NCBI GenBank assembly: GCA_032207245.1
Contig: CM063508.1
Span: 114,787,302-114,851,301 of the forward strand
Direction of reading: 5' to 3'
Source: Pardosa pseudoannulata
Lineage: Eukaryota > Arthropoda > Arachnida > Araneae > Lycosidae
Length of the DNA stretch: 64,000 nucleotides
Under the pieces are notes generated by a model. That model searched no databases, was not told the DNA's origin, and was given only the letters and a program-made list of their open reading frames with translations. The position numbers and the translations under genes are program-made. Shown here one piece after another: positions 50,787 through 62,590 of this stretch (position 1 is its first letter; the number at the start of each line of letters is the position of its first letter).

Positions 50787-53415
50787 AATTCTCAAACTGG
50801 CTTACCAAAGTATGTATGTTATCAAGCAAGCATGGTATACAGCAATGCCTGCAAACACAATGGCATTGGAAACATTGTGTTTGTTTAGAATTTTATTAAA
50901 TTTTACAGAACTTAATGCATTACAGAGTCAGGAAAATCTTTGTCTCAAATTGAACCAGAGAATAAAATTTATGAAATGTTTGCCAAATGAAAAAAGGAAA
51001 GGGAAAAGCAAATATAGCACAAGTAATATTAACGGAAAAGTAAAGTTAACTACTTTGATCTCATGTTGAAAAAATTGTTTTATGTGACAAACAAGAATTT
51101 TTAAGAAGGAAGATATACTGTTACCAAATGGTGAAGCCCCAATTAACTTTGATGAAAAAAACTCTAATTTAGAAAAAAAAATCCCTCTTAACTTGAAGTA
51201 TGCAGGAAAAACTGCAAATAACTATGGGTTTATAAAGATATAACTTGAAAGTTCTCAGCTTTCATCAGATACTTTATAAACACTCATCAATTTACTTAGA
51301 GGCATATAACTCCATTACATAAACAGACTTACTTAATATAACTACAAGTGAAAACAATATATTTGTCTATTATATTGATCAAAGTGGTAGTAGAAAATCT
51401 TCAGATCTGCTTTATGCATCCTCTGACTTAAGTGCATATACAAAATAGATGTATTGGTTGATTCCACACAAAAAATACTGCAAATGCCTTTGAAACAAAC
51501 ACAGAGAAACTGAAAAGATTTGGAGACTTAACTTTAAGCCATCTTAAATTAAAGACTTATGTCTTTGATGTTTCTGTTAGTACCCACTATGTAAATAAAT
51601 ACTGAAAAATAGCAGAAAATAATCAAGACTGGTTAAAAGTAATAATGAAACATGGATATATTTAAGGAACTGTAATGAGAAACATATTAATGGCCCCAGG
51701 AGTGACTATATAATAAAGGTGACTAAAAAGTACCATAAAGTACTATACAATACAGGTGACAAAAAATTTTAAAAACACATTTTTTAGAGAAACTTCTCAT
51801 AAAAGATTTATGACAGGAACTAGTGGCTACAGTAGGAGGAAAATATTGAAATCCAACAAAAAATTCAACATTAAAAGCTCATTATCAAAACATTTTTATA
51901 ACTAATATTCAAAGATGAAATACCTTCTTTTTACCCACAGAGCCATTAATCAAAAGAACTTCATCCACAGAAAGAAGCAGCAATCATCTAAATTCCCTAT
52001 TAATTTTTTTTTTTTTTGGAGAAAATGGATGAAAAAAAACTGGCATCAAGGCACTACATTTTACTCACATTACTGCTAAATTCGCAGAGGTATCACGCAA
52101 GGACTTTTGAGCATTTGGACTTTAGAAAAGAGCATTGTACAAATGTAGAGACAAAATCACCAATGGACTGTGGAAGGCTGTGGAAAATGAGTGGGATAAA
52201 ACACCTATGTCAATACTATAAAAGGCATGTTATGATGGACATAAAGTGTAGACACAGAACTACGAATAAAGACTACCAACAGGACATTTAAAACATAAGT
52301 ATTTCAAGTAAATAATTGACATTTCATCGAAACTAAGTAAACACATGCTGAAGCAGATGTTCATTCACCGTATATATTTCAAATTTACAAAATATTTTAG
52401 TGAAACAGTAAAAATTACAGTGTGTGTTTTAATCAGACTTTGATATGCAATATTTGTGTTTTCATTGTGGAAATGAAAAGGCTATACTATTTCTAAAGAA
52501 GACACAACCTATCAGCAAGTTTACTGCTACTGGTCAATGCTGCTTACAAGTACAATAATAGAAATGATAGAAAAACTTCAGCTAATAGGATGAATTCATA
52601 TTTGCATGTAACAGGGTTGATTCAAGGATAGGCAGACCATGGGTTCCCACTAAGTACTTTTACCTAGTAGATATGAATTTTTTTAATTATATACAATGTT
52701 ATAAAAGGTATCAACACCAGTTTTTTGTCCAAATGTTCCCCCCCAAACTAAAATCTGGCCCAGTGATTTAAAATTAACTTTTTAATAAATAGGGTAGAAT
52801 TTGAAAAACACAAATTGTTCAACAAATGACAATATGGGCAAGCCCACTCAAAGGTTGAAAACTATTTGTTTATTGTTTTTTTCCCAATGCAAAATTTTAT
52901 AAAGACAATAAATAATATGATCCTTTTAGAGTATGGAAAGTTCATATAAAATGAGTAAAACTAAAAATGGAAAAAAAATTATCACCATAAACCACACAAT
53001 TAGAAAGGCCACACAAAGAACCAAAGTATGTAAAAATGCTATACACAAACAATAATTATTAATATTTTAAATTTTACTAGTGTATGTTTTCAGTTTAGTT
53101 ATTTTCTAGCACACTACCTTCACACTAATAATTCTGCATAACATTATTTTTGAAATTATAAAAAAAAATACAAAAAGAGGCCAAGCCTCTTGTCTTGATT
53201 TGAGTCTCTCCATTATCCTGAGCATATTTTGGTACACGAGAATTTTCATTTGCTATTAATCCCAAATGCATTACATATCCAATAATTTAGACTGAGAGAA
53301 ACCCGAAGAAGAGCTCCAGATCCTCACATGCAAGAATTACCCATATAGTTCTGAAAGAAATTTTACAATTTTTCTGATATTAGTTGTGACAAATGAACAA
53401 ATCATTTTGATAATA
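47979..53415 (-). other. Asx intron, 5.4 kb before the nested transposons
   Basis: AT-rich. It contains the (AT)n tract at 49866 and a poly-A tract at 50757-50785. The stretch 50790-52310 carries broken open frames (for example NGLWKAVENEWDKTPMSIL at about 52160-52220) that look like a decayed transposase or retroposed gene, but I cannot name the family. Confidence 0.45.
49866..50006. repeat. (GTAT)n/(AT)n/(GT)n compound microsatellite
   Basis: Five GTAT units, about 37 AT dinucleotides and two (GT)n blocks separated by AT steps. Confidence 0.95.
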
Positions 53416-53544
53416 CAGTGGAAACTCACTTATACAAAGGTAAGAGGGAACAGAAAATTTTTCATGTAATTGAATACTTTATATACATGAACATTTCATA
53501 GGAAAAACAGTTTTCTACCTAGGAAATCACAAAACCATGTACTA

Positions 53545-54785
53545 CACTGTCTATCAATTACGGGAAACCCACCCTCGTTATTGTCCCTTTACTTCCGGTT
53601 ATAAATAGATATATAAATAGACATTATAGATTGTTAATTTTTAATACACATAAAGCTCTTCAAGTCTCGAAGATCATCCCATAAGAAATAATGGATTCTA
53701 AAAGTACAAATAAAAATATTCTTTAAGAGAATGATTTATATTTTTTTACGAAAGTCATCCAAGCTATTTAAGTGGTGCAATTAGAGATACATCTGTTACC
53801 GCAAACGAAATACTTCGAAATAGAGATTTACAAAGCCATGAAAAGCTATCAGCGTCTATGTGCCTCAGGGAGTAGGAGTGCATCCCTCAATAAATGTCAG
53901 TCAAAGAGGGGTGCAGTTCCTAAACAATCGACCTGACCCTCCTACCTCAAAACTCCATGGGGGAAAACACTGGCAGAAATGTACAATACATCCATTTTCG
54001 GAACGTTTTTGGAGGTCGAAAAATGTACGTGACAACCGCTTTGAAAACATCATCGGTTTGGCGGAATTGTACGTGCGAACCGCTTAGAGGGTTAATGTGG
54101 TGCAAAGCACATCGAAATTGGACCGTAGATCAGTAGAAATAGGTTCTTTGGAGCGACAAATCAAGTTTCACCCTTTGCCGTTTGGATGGTAGGGTCTGGG
54201 TCTGGCGTCTGCCTGGAGAATGTCTCCAGAATGCATTGTGCCAACAATCAAGTTTGCCGGAGGTGGAATTATGGTCTGGGGGTATTCTCCTGGTATGGAC
54301 TGGGACCCTTGGTCCCCATTCATGGTAAGCTCAACACCGATGTCCACTGCACTATTTTGGATGACCATGTGCTTTCTACTTTGAGGCAGTTTTACGGGTT
54401 GGACCCCTGTTACTTTCAAGACGACAATGCCAATTGTGATGTTTTGAGGTTAACCAAGACTTAGTATGGTGCCAATGGAATTCATCGAATGGACTGGCCA
54501 ACCCACAGCCCAGACATGAACTCTATCAAGAACCTCTGGGTCGAGTTGGATAATTGAATTATGGGGGGCACTAACCATCCAAAATCGGTGAAGAAACTTG
54601 TATATCTACTCCAAGCGAAGTGGAAGACAATAACACTAGCGGTAATACAAAGACTTGTGGAAAATATGCCCCAGAGGGTTCACGCTGTAATTGCCTCTTG
54701 TGAAGGCTCTACCAACTATTGATTTTGAATAAAGTTAGTTTTTCTTTTCTATCACAGGTGTCCAAATACTTATTGGCAGACAGTG
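53545..54785 (+). mobile_element. Tc1-like transposon relic, 1.24 kb
   Basis: The inverted ends CACTGTCTATCAATTACGGG and, from the right, CACTGTCTGCCAATAAGTAT are flanked by TA on both sides (53543-53544, 54786-54787). The transposase is recognisable in pieces: WSDKSSFTLCRLDGRVWVWR (first catalytic Asp) at about 54150-54215, then FQDDNAN (second Asp) near 54417, and DWPTHSPDMNSIKNLWVELD (DDE third-residue region) near 54493-54550. Frameshifts and stops separate these, so it is a pseudogene. The usual Glu of ENLW is Lys here, another sign of decay. Confidence 0.9.
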
Positions 54786-55355
54786 TATACTATTTTCCTT
54801 TTTGAATAAATGCAGATTAAGGGTAAAAAATATTTATGTTAATATCTGTAGACTATAATAACAAAATTTATTTTTCCTGCATGCATTAAACACATACAAT
54901 CATATAACCACCACTTTTGTTTATGAAAAATTTTTACACTAAAACGAAATTTAATGTTAAGAGAAATAGGAAACTCAAATTAAATAAAAATTCTCTCATC
55001 TATCTTTTAAAGAACAATATAAACTAACATTCTGAAACTAAAAACAAAAAAACTACAATGTTAATATGAACCTGCTGAAGCTACTTAGTACAATCCTTTT
55101 TAAATTTATCTCAATTTTAGCTCTTTTTACCATGTTTTTGTATTGTTTTACCTTTGTTAATACACAAAGATATTAAAAGACATATGTTGTGAACTTCATA
55201 ACACTGAATTTATGGTAATATATATATACATGAGAAAGAGATTGGTGTGATAGGGGATAAATTGAAGGAAATGATCGGAAATGCTGGTTTGATTGCAAAC
55301 AGTTTAGAGACAATGCATGTTCTCTTTGTACACCTAAATTAAATTTACATTAGGT

Positions 55356-57124
55356 CAGTGATGGCAAACCTATAATCCATGGGTCAGACACTAACCCCTA
55401 AAGGTTTTATGACTCATGCCTTGATTTTTATGCACTAATTTTTATATCATGAAAGAAAAGAAAACAGGCAATCAAAAATATTTTTTAAATGTATAAATAA
55501 TCAGTCATTGTACTTTTAATAGTTTTAAATGTAACATGGCTGCCTGATTTTCTGTCATATCCTTGCTAGATGCTAGCCAAATGGGAGGACTCTGCTTTTT
55601 GGTATGAGTCCATGGATTTGAATCCTGCAACTGACATGGATGTTCATTACCATTCAGAATTGGGTTTAGGCAATAGGTCCCAATCTCATTAATATTCATA
55701 TAGCAAAAAAAGTAGAATGTAGAGCTTCAAATCAAATTATTGTATCAATGCATATATATATGATTCATGATAATTAGGTGTAAACTTCAAGAACATTGTA
55801 GACAGGGAATGTACCAACTTGTAATATTGAACTAATTTGTTGTCTTGTTGGATGTATACCTGTTCAATGTTTCCTATTATTGGTACTTTTTTTTCCCTTT
55901 TCCAACTGATGCCACTTACTTAGTGACTGTAAACAAAAAATATACAAGCTAGATCTAATAACTAAATCATAAAGTGGAGAGCAAGCTACCTAATTTAATA
56001 ATTTTGAGAGATTTTAAAGAATTAAAAAAAAAACATTAAATCCCTAAACAACAAATTTTATGCCCCAAATCTTCTACACATGGTAGAAATTGAGCCCTTC
56101 AAAAATCAATATATATCCTCATTAAAAATCATGAATTAGAATATTTCATATACACTTAAAATACTCCTTGAAGACCATGAAATTGATATATAGTTTTTTA
56201 ATAAACTATATAACATATACACTAAACACTAATAACACTATTCGTATATATTTAATCAAATAAATTATCTAAAAAGGTATAAATATTTTTTAAAAAACTC
56301 AATAGAATGCCAATAATTAACCTTCTGCAAGCATGATTTTCTGAACTTTCTTTGGATTTAATTATCACTTTAATATTTTGACATTTTTGTGCCTATAGTC
56401 TTTTATAAGTGCTACAATCTAACATATGGCTTGCAAATTTAAATCATATGATTAAAAGATTATAGATTTTTGAAGTTTTACATGTAAAATTTCTCTTATT
56501 GACTGAATTTACAGTTACTGAAGTTATGTAAAAATGTATGACTCATTTCACCAGAATTTCACAATTCTTTCAGTTGTTTAATATCTTTGATCTCGTTACA
56601 AATTGTAGAGAGATCAAACATAATTTGTAGTGTTAAACAAATTATGTTTCAACAACATTCAACAAGGGAATAAAAATTTGTAAACCTACAGAAAATATTC
56701 CATTGATCTCTACTATTGAAATAAGCTTTTATCTACTTTTTTCTTTAATATAATTAAATATTGTCAGTAAAATATTTTATTCTCTCTTTACTTTGCTTCA
56801 TTTTTATCTAATTATCTTCTTAATAAGTGTTTTCCCCCATAGTTATCCAATTTTTAATATTTTTCCATATCCACTTTTAATGAATTTTTTATTGTATTTT
56901 AATTCACCATTATTTCATAAATATATTATATATTTTTAATGTTTACTCATAAGAATAACTCAGATCCATATTTGTATTTCATCATAATCAGAATTTAATT
57001 TTTATTTCTATTATGTCATTGCTATTCGTTTCAATAACTTTCATTTGAAAGAGCTCAATTTATATTCCAGTAACAAATAATGAACAAAATTTGACCCACT
57101 TCTCAAAAAGGTTTGTGATCACTG
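55356..57124. mobile_element. hAT-like element, ~1.77 kb, nested
   Basis: The left end CAGTGATGGCAAACCTATAA and the right end, inverted, CAGTGATCACAAACCTTTTT share the CAGTGAT..CAAACCT pattern and a further GGGTCA block. The flanking octamers cattaggt/cattgaac share four positions and differ by transitions only, a weak target duplication. It contains the SINE at 55569. No transposase domain is recognised. Confidence 0.6.
55569..55695 (+). mobile_element. tRNA-derived SINE (family A)
   Basis: GATGCTAGCCAAATGGGAGG (A box region), GGATTTGAATCC (B box) and the body AATTGGGTTTAGGCAATAGG ending TCTCATTAAT. It lies within the hAT-like element, hence inserted after it or carried by it. Confidence 0.7.
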
Positions 57125-57272
57125 CATTGAACATTCATTTGTCTAAGTAGATATTTTGTATAAATGAATAATTAAATACACAGGCCTTATGAATGTTTTC
57201 CAAAACACAAAAAATACTTCATATAACTGAGTACTTTGTATAAGTGGGTTGCATATAAGTGAGATTCCACTA

Positions 57273-57803
57273 TATATAAAAACATGCAGTAAGTAGAACA
57301 TGCAAAGAGTGAGATACTAACAACACACAGAGAATTTTTAGAGAATGAATAGAAGGTTATAAGAGAGGGTTATTAGAGAAGGTTATTAGAGATGTGTTTA
57401 TTACTGAAAAGCTCAGAGAAATATTAAAGTTTTTATGCTGAACATAAATTTCAAATTCATATACAGCAGAATTAATTTTGACACAACACAGCATATCTAA
57501 CCTTTTACCCTATACTAGCTTTTTGATTGTGAGAAACATGCCTTGACCCATTAATTAAAAAATTGCATTTTTATGAATTTTTTATACATTCATATTATTT
57601 ATATATTTTTATTCTTTATATTTTTATATCTTTTTATATACAGAATTAATGTCACAAAACTAAATTGCTGGTTTAAAACTTAAGCTTTTGATATCTTATA
57701 ATAGTAACCTCTTAAAAAACATGAAGTTCACTTTAAAGAAAAATGAAATATTTATTAATAACACAGACTTACAGCAAACCAATAAAATATTTAAATAACT
57801 TAC
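57273..57803 (-). other. Asx intron tail, unassigned
   Basis: AT-rich sequence between the nested elements and the FEPVWG exon. I see nothing else in it. Confidence 0.6.
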
Positions 57804-57835
57804 GTGTGACCCCATACTGGTTCAAAATTATGAAT
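57804..57835 (-). CDS. Asx: Asx micro-exon, FEPVWG
   Basis: This 32-base exon (acceptor attctag|ATTCAT ending with ...ctag, donor CACAC|gtaagt) encodes IHNFEPVWGH plus two bases of a Thr codon. It continues the DEUBAD C-terminal helix: W-K-x-x-x-F-E-x-x-(W/Y)-G is the family motif (FFEDYYGQ in human ASXL1). It lies 2.8 kb from the previous exon. The phase joins exactly to the exon at 47978. Confidence 0.85.
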
Positions 57836-58696
57836 CTAGAGAAAGAAAAAAAAATGAGGTGGAAATTTAAAAATATAGAATTTAAAAAGATGCATAAAAT
57901 TTATTGATAAAAACATATAGATAATTATATCTTTTTAATATTAAGCACAAAGAATATATAAAATTTAGTGAATAAAAATAAAACATATATACCTATTCTA
58001 CTTAAAATTCCTGACTATCACCTATTATTTCTTTAATAAAATTATATTGTATATAAGAAATGTCCATACAGTAGCAGGAAGTAAAAACCAAATAACTTTT
58101 ATACAATGTTTATACCTTCTAGCCTATTTTTGAAAGTCTTATAATTTTACTTACTGAAAATACAAAATATTATTCCAAAAGTGTTTCAGGTTAATATGCA
58201 AATTTAATATATAATACTTTGACATAAAAAATGTAAATATAGTTATAGAAAATCTTTGAAGTTTGAAATGTGTTCTCTCATGTACACACAAGTAGCATAA
58301 AAACACATTTAAAAAAAAAAAAAAAAAAAAAATCAACTATGTTAATGATATAAATAAACAAAGGATCTTTTCTATATAAATATATATTACATATATGAAA
58401 ATAATTAAAAATATTTTATATTAAGATTCCCCTTTTTCTCAATTTCACAATAGATTTATTTCCTATATTTTGAAATAAAAAAAATTCATTTTAAAATATA
58501 TTTGCATTATTTCAAAACTGTATAATTTAAACATATTAACATAAAATCTTTTAATGTGATTAAAAAATATACATACAAAGTATGGCTAAAACATATCAGT
58601 TGGCAAGTATGATATTTTAAAAGAGGGAAAGAGATGGAAGTATTATTCTAAACCTGCCCTATTTTAAAACAGAACATAACCTGATCCTTTCCCTTC

Positions 58697-59480
58697 TTGC
58701 CGAATGATGGTTGAATGCAGTGGCGTGCGGTAGGTGTTCATGCAGGGTGTGCAGAGAGCAACAGCAATAATAATAAAACCATAAAAATTACATTAAACAC
58801 TTCTTTAAGGTTTATTATTCATTTGTACACAAAATCGATAAGTCTAACCGTATTACTAATAAAATAACGAAAACCTTATATTTTCAGCAAACGCAGCACC
58901 ACACGGCGCCCTCCGCTGCGGTGCCTCATCCGGATGCTTCAGCACGTAAGTCCCCGCTCTAATACAACGCTTAATAAACACATACCTATGGACAATTCTG
59001 AATGCCAAGTGCAGGAAAAATAGCTGCACTTGCCTCAGTGTCATAGTATGCTGTTCTTCTCCAGTAGCCCATACATATAAAGCGTGATTTTCAATTTAGT
59101 GCGCAGTTCGTACACATCAGAACTTCCTATGTTTGTTTGCTTTTGAACACGCTACGTGGTGCAGCACTTAGTACCGCATGCACTGCAGGAATGCAAGCAA
59201 GCAAATCAACATATTTGAATATATTATAAATAATATTTATTATATACCATATAAAGATAGGTAGACAGAGGTGCAGAAAATTATTGTCCCTCATAATTTT
59301 GCTAGGGTGTGCAGTGCACACCCTGCACATATGGACCGCACGCCACTGGTTGAATGGTACATTACTGCTCTTTGGTACTGGAGTTCATGGGTTCGAATCG
59401 CATTGATGGCATGGATGTTCATAGCCATTCAGAATCAGCTTAAGTAGTTGATCCTGATTTCATTAGTCTTGAATTGACAA
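58697..59480 (+). mobile_element. SINE (family A) interrupted by an hAT element
   Basis: The SINE head TTGCCGAATGATGGTTGAATG stops at 58717. It resumes at 59349 with GTTGAATGGTACATTACTGC, then GGGTTCGAATCGCATTG (B box) and the family tail. Removing 58718-59356 restores a continuous SINE. Confidence 0.85.
58718..59348. mobile_element. Non-autonomous hAT element, 631 bp, perfect 8-bp TSD
   Basis: The ends CAGTGGCGTGCGGTAGGTGT and, from the right, CAGTGGCGTGCGGTCCATAT share their first 14 bases. Inside both is GCAGGGTGTGCA. The flanking octamer GTTGAATG is identical on both sides (58710-58717, 59349-59356). A fragment with the same terminus lies at 681-713. There is no transposase. Confidence 0.92.
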
Positions 59481-60426
59481 CCCTCAACCCTCCAGATATG
59501 AGCAGATATGCCAACATTCACTCATCTCTCTCAGGAGCAACAGCGTGGTTTTAAAGTTTAACGTGCTACCCACATATTACACACGTATGCAAACTATATA
59601 CATAAAAAACAAAACAAAACAACCCCCCCCCAAAAAAAATGTACACATAATTACATATTATATTTATTTCTAAGTTAAAATTGATTTAGATTTATTTATC
59701 AAGTAACCTACAAGGATCATTGAGATTATCAGCATTTTAATTTAGAATTTCTAAATTAAAACTACAATTTGCTCAAAATTAAATTAAAAATAAACCCACA
59801 GTTTTAAATTATAAACCTTAAATTAAAATGTATGCACTAACCAATATGTCAATGGGTTTATTTTAGCATTAACAACTTATTTTTTCGAAAAGTTTTTCTT
59901 GTAGCATCATTGATCCTGATTAAAATATTTACATTTTGCTATCATCAGTGATTCTAGAATTTGTCTATTCAAATTTGACCAGTTAGGTTTTTCTGCACAT
60001 TACAGAAAACTTTCATATTCCCCATTACTGCATGGAAAGAGTAGCATATTCATATTTAATTTTTGAAAGACTTTGTATTTGGCTGCTGAATTGTGATCTT
60101 TCAGTTTTTCAAAAGTTCTTTTTTTAATTTCCAGAGCATTTTGACAAGGATCCGGAGTTATCAATTTCTCTCATTTCTCCAGAGCAACTTCGGAGAATCC
60201 GGAGTAGTTGGCATGTCTGTATGAGTTGGACACATTTTGTCAACTAAGCTACTGTGGCTCTTTTTTTTTAAACAAGCAGATCTATGAAGAATATTTTTTT
60301 AATCCTTGAAGATTAGAAAATATCTCTCACATTTCCTTTCACTTTTTTTCTTTTACCAAGTTTATTAAATTTTATTAAACAATGTTTTGAACTAAGTCTA
60401 CAGATTATAAGTTTATACAAACTTCA

Positions 60427-60504
60427 AACAAAAGTGACACAATAAATTTCTATCTGACTGAAAATATTTTCAGTCAGATAGAAATTTATTGTGTCACTTT
60501 TGTT
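60427..60504. repeat. Perfect 78-bp palindrome
   Basis: Two 39-bp arms (starting AACAAAAGTGACACAATAAA) meet without any spacer at AAAAT|ATTTT and match at every position. It lies in the Asx intron, 119 bp downstream (transcript sense) of the DEUBAD exon donor. RNA of either strand would form a long hairpin. Confidence 0.95.
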
Positions 60505-60622
60505 CACAAGGATACTTGACTATTTCCCAGACAAGATAAAATTTTGTTAATAAAATTATTTGTCCTATAAATAAACATTTTTTAAGCAAGTAGCTTGGGT
60601 GATGTATAACAACATTACTCAC

Positions 60623-60883
60623 TTTCCAAGGATCAAGTTTGCTGTGATCTCTTTCAGCTTCTCCCTTCAATTTCATTTGATTTTCAGGAGTAAATTCACC
60701 TTCCTGTAACCTCCTTTTCCATTCTTGACAAGCCCGTGCAAAGAATTCATTACTGAGAGCTGTTGCTGTGAGTCTGACTGAGTAATCTGGACCAATAATT
60801 CTATCTGCCTGAGGCAGTAGCTGAACAAGGCGGTACTGATACACAGCAGGTAAAGATGCAAAAGTGTGCTTGTTCAGTAAAGC
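60623..60883 (-). CDS. Asx: Asx exon, core of the DEUBAD (ASXH) domain
   Basis: This 87-codon exon (acceptor cttatag|GCTTTA, donor TGGAAA|gtgagt) carries ALLNKHTFASLPAVYQYRL, VQLLPQADRIIGPD, then TATALSNEFFARACQEWKRR and EGEFTPENQMKL. The NEF motif (L-S-N-E-F-F) is the segment that in ASXL proteins contacts the BAP1/Calypso catalytic domain and stabilises ubiquitin binding; it is intact. E-G-E-F-T-P-E is equally conserved. The domain is full-length compared with the family, so an active PR-DUB partner is expected. Confidence 0.97.
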
Positions 60884-61959
60884 CTATAAGGGGATAAATA
60901 ATTTTATGATTTTTCTTTCATAGTAACACTATATTAATTATTTTTATTTTTCATACTTTGAATGTAATATTATATAAAATGGTGCTTATCAAAAATGTTT
61001 ATAATTCCTAAAGTTAATTTATATATTAATTATTAAATTATATGTTAATTATATATTAAAGTTAAATTATATATATTAAAGTATATTTAATTGAAACAAA
61101 TGTTTTCAGTAAAAAATCACATAATTTGATAGTAATGTTGTATGATTACTTATGATTAAGGTTACATTATATATTTTTCATCTTATGTAGCCATTAAATT
61201 ATATATGTGAAAAATTTCATTAAAATACAAATTTTTGATAAAAAAAAATACACATGTTTAATATTTTAAACCAGTTTAAATCCTACAAAAACAACAAAAA
61301 AAATTCTTTTGCTTATTTTTTTTTCTATAGTACCTACAATAATATACTTTGTAGCAGAGCTTCAAACTAAAACTGAACCAAAACAAAAAAGCAGAAAAAA
61401 AAACATTTTGGTCACAACGAAAACCAGAGCTGAAATGAAACAAATTATCAGTTTATTTCGGTTTGATAAATATATCATAAACTCCTTATAACTGTATGTA
61501 ACTTTCCAACTTACTTTTGATTGTGTTTCTTACACTTAACATCCCATGATAATCTTCTAATATTGATTAACTGATAACACATGTTCCAATTGATTAATAT
61601 TTAAAATAAATTTGTTCTGTAAATTTTACCAGTATTTATTTTAAAATTGTCTATGCTTTTAGCTCCATAACATAATTGGATAAAATAATAAAATACACCA
61701 GAACATTTTTTTCTGTCTGATTTTGAATCAACATAGATAAAAATATCAACAAATGATTGCAAATTTGGTCTACCATACCTATGGCCTAATTGTATCAACT
61801 CTCCTAATCTTCTAATTAAAAATAAAAGGAATAAAATCTCTCAAACTTTAATAGAACTCTTTTAGTGCATATAAGAATATTAATAAAATAATATTTTTCA
61901 CTCAGAACTAAAGTGAGAAAAAAAGCATTTTTGGTGAAACAAAAATGAAAAGTGAAGCA

Positions 61960-62017
<58 letters not shown>

Positions 62018-62263
62018 TAGTAGAACCGAAATAAAAATATTATGATTCAAAGCCCTGCCTCTTTAATACAAACACAAAAAAATAGACGTCTGTCAATAAA
62101 TAATTTAAATGGAGGCCTGTAAAAAATTTTAAACTACAGCTCAAGGTTCTTCAAAGGCATTATACATAAGAAGTTAAATTACAATGAAAAATATTCTGTA
62201 ATTCTTGCAACAAGGTTTTTTAAAATACTTCTATAAATGTAACTAAAGATGTATTTCACTTAC
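60884..62263 (-). other. Asx intron, AT-rich with (AT)n tract
   Basis: A 1.4-kb intron between the two DEUBAD-coding exons. It contains an (AT)n microsatellite at 61960-62013. I see no gene or transposon. Confidence 0.65.
61960..62013. repeat. (AT)n microsatellite
   Basis: About 25 AT dinucleotides with one AC step near the start. Confidence 0.93.
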
Positions 62264-62343
62264 CCTCAAATTTGTGTTGACAAGTATTGAATCAGGGGTT
62301 TCAATGTTTATACAACCTTTTTTAGTCTGAGCAATTTGAGCAG
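62264..62343 (-). CDS. Asx: Asx exon, start of DEUBAD (ETPDSILVNTNLR)
   Basis: The acceptor is tttacag|CTGCTC and the donor TTTGAGG|gtaagt. It encodes (A)AQIAQTKKGCINIETPDSI, then LVNTNLR. The E-T-P-x-S-I-L-V-N-T-N-L-R motif is nearly invariant from fly Asx to human ASXL1-3 and opens the ASXH/DEUBAD fold. Phases are 1 in and 0 out. Confidence 0.95.
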
Positions 62344-62556
62344 CTGTAAAAATTTAAGAGATTAGAACAAGATTGAATAAACCTACTAACATAAAATTAA
62401 ATTAAAAGAAGCAGAATATTTTAAGACAAATTGAGCTGAATAGCAAATTTATTTTTATTTAACAGGATATATTATTATACATGTTTATTAAAAACAGGAA
62501 CTGTATGGGATTTAAAATTTTAATATTATGAAATAGTAACTATAAAGATATCTTAC

Positions 62557-62590
62557 CTGTACTTAATTTTCTGTTGGATCTTTTTCTTGG
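62557..62590 (-). CDS. Asx: Asx micro-exon, basic PRKRSNRKLST
   Basis: This 34-base exon (acceptor ctacag|CCAAG, donor ACAG|gtaaga) encodes PRKRSNRKLST plus the first base of an Ala codon. It is a basic, nuclear-localisation-like patch seen in the same position in Drosophila Asx. It is far too short to show up as an ORF; it is supported by the exact phase match with both neighbours and by the continuous family motif LSTAAQIAQTK across the junction. Confidence 0.9.

Larger units (their letters stand above)
53416..57272. mobile_element. Tigger/pogo-like MITE split by nested insertions
   Basis: The left end CAGTGGAAACTCACTTATAC (after TA at 53414) and the right end, read inverted, TAGTGGAATCTCACTTATAT (before TA at 57273) are matching inverted repeats with further similarity inward (TATACAAAG, TTCATGTAA/TTCATATAA). 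Without the insertions (Tc1 53545-54785, hAT 55356-57124) the element would be about 0.85 kb. There is no transposase of its own. Confidence 0.65.
57836..60622 (-). other. Asx intron between DEUBAD exons
   Basis: It contains a poly-A tract near 58313-58332, the SINE/hAT composite and the 78-bp palindrome. The rest is AT-rich. Confidence 0.65.

Noticed and set aside
54186..54464. 92-codon + strand frame resembling an intact protein
   Set aside because: It is one frame of the decayed Tc1 transposase, with the rest of the protein in other frames.
60494..60622. Extension of the DEUBAD reading frame past 60623 into the intron
   Set aside because: The family motif continues in the exon at 57804-57835, and TGGAAA|gtgagt is a good donor; the extra residues are intron read-through and run into the palindrome.
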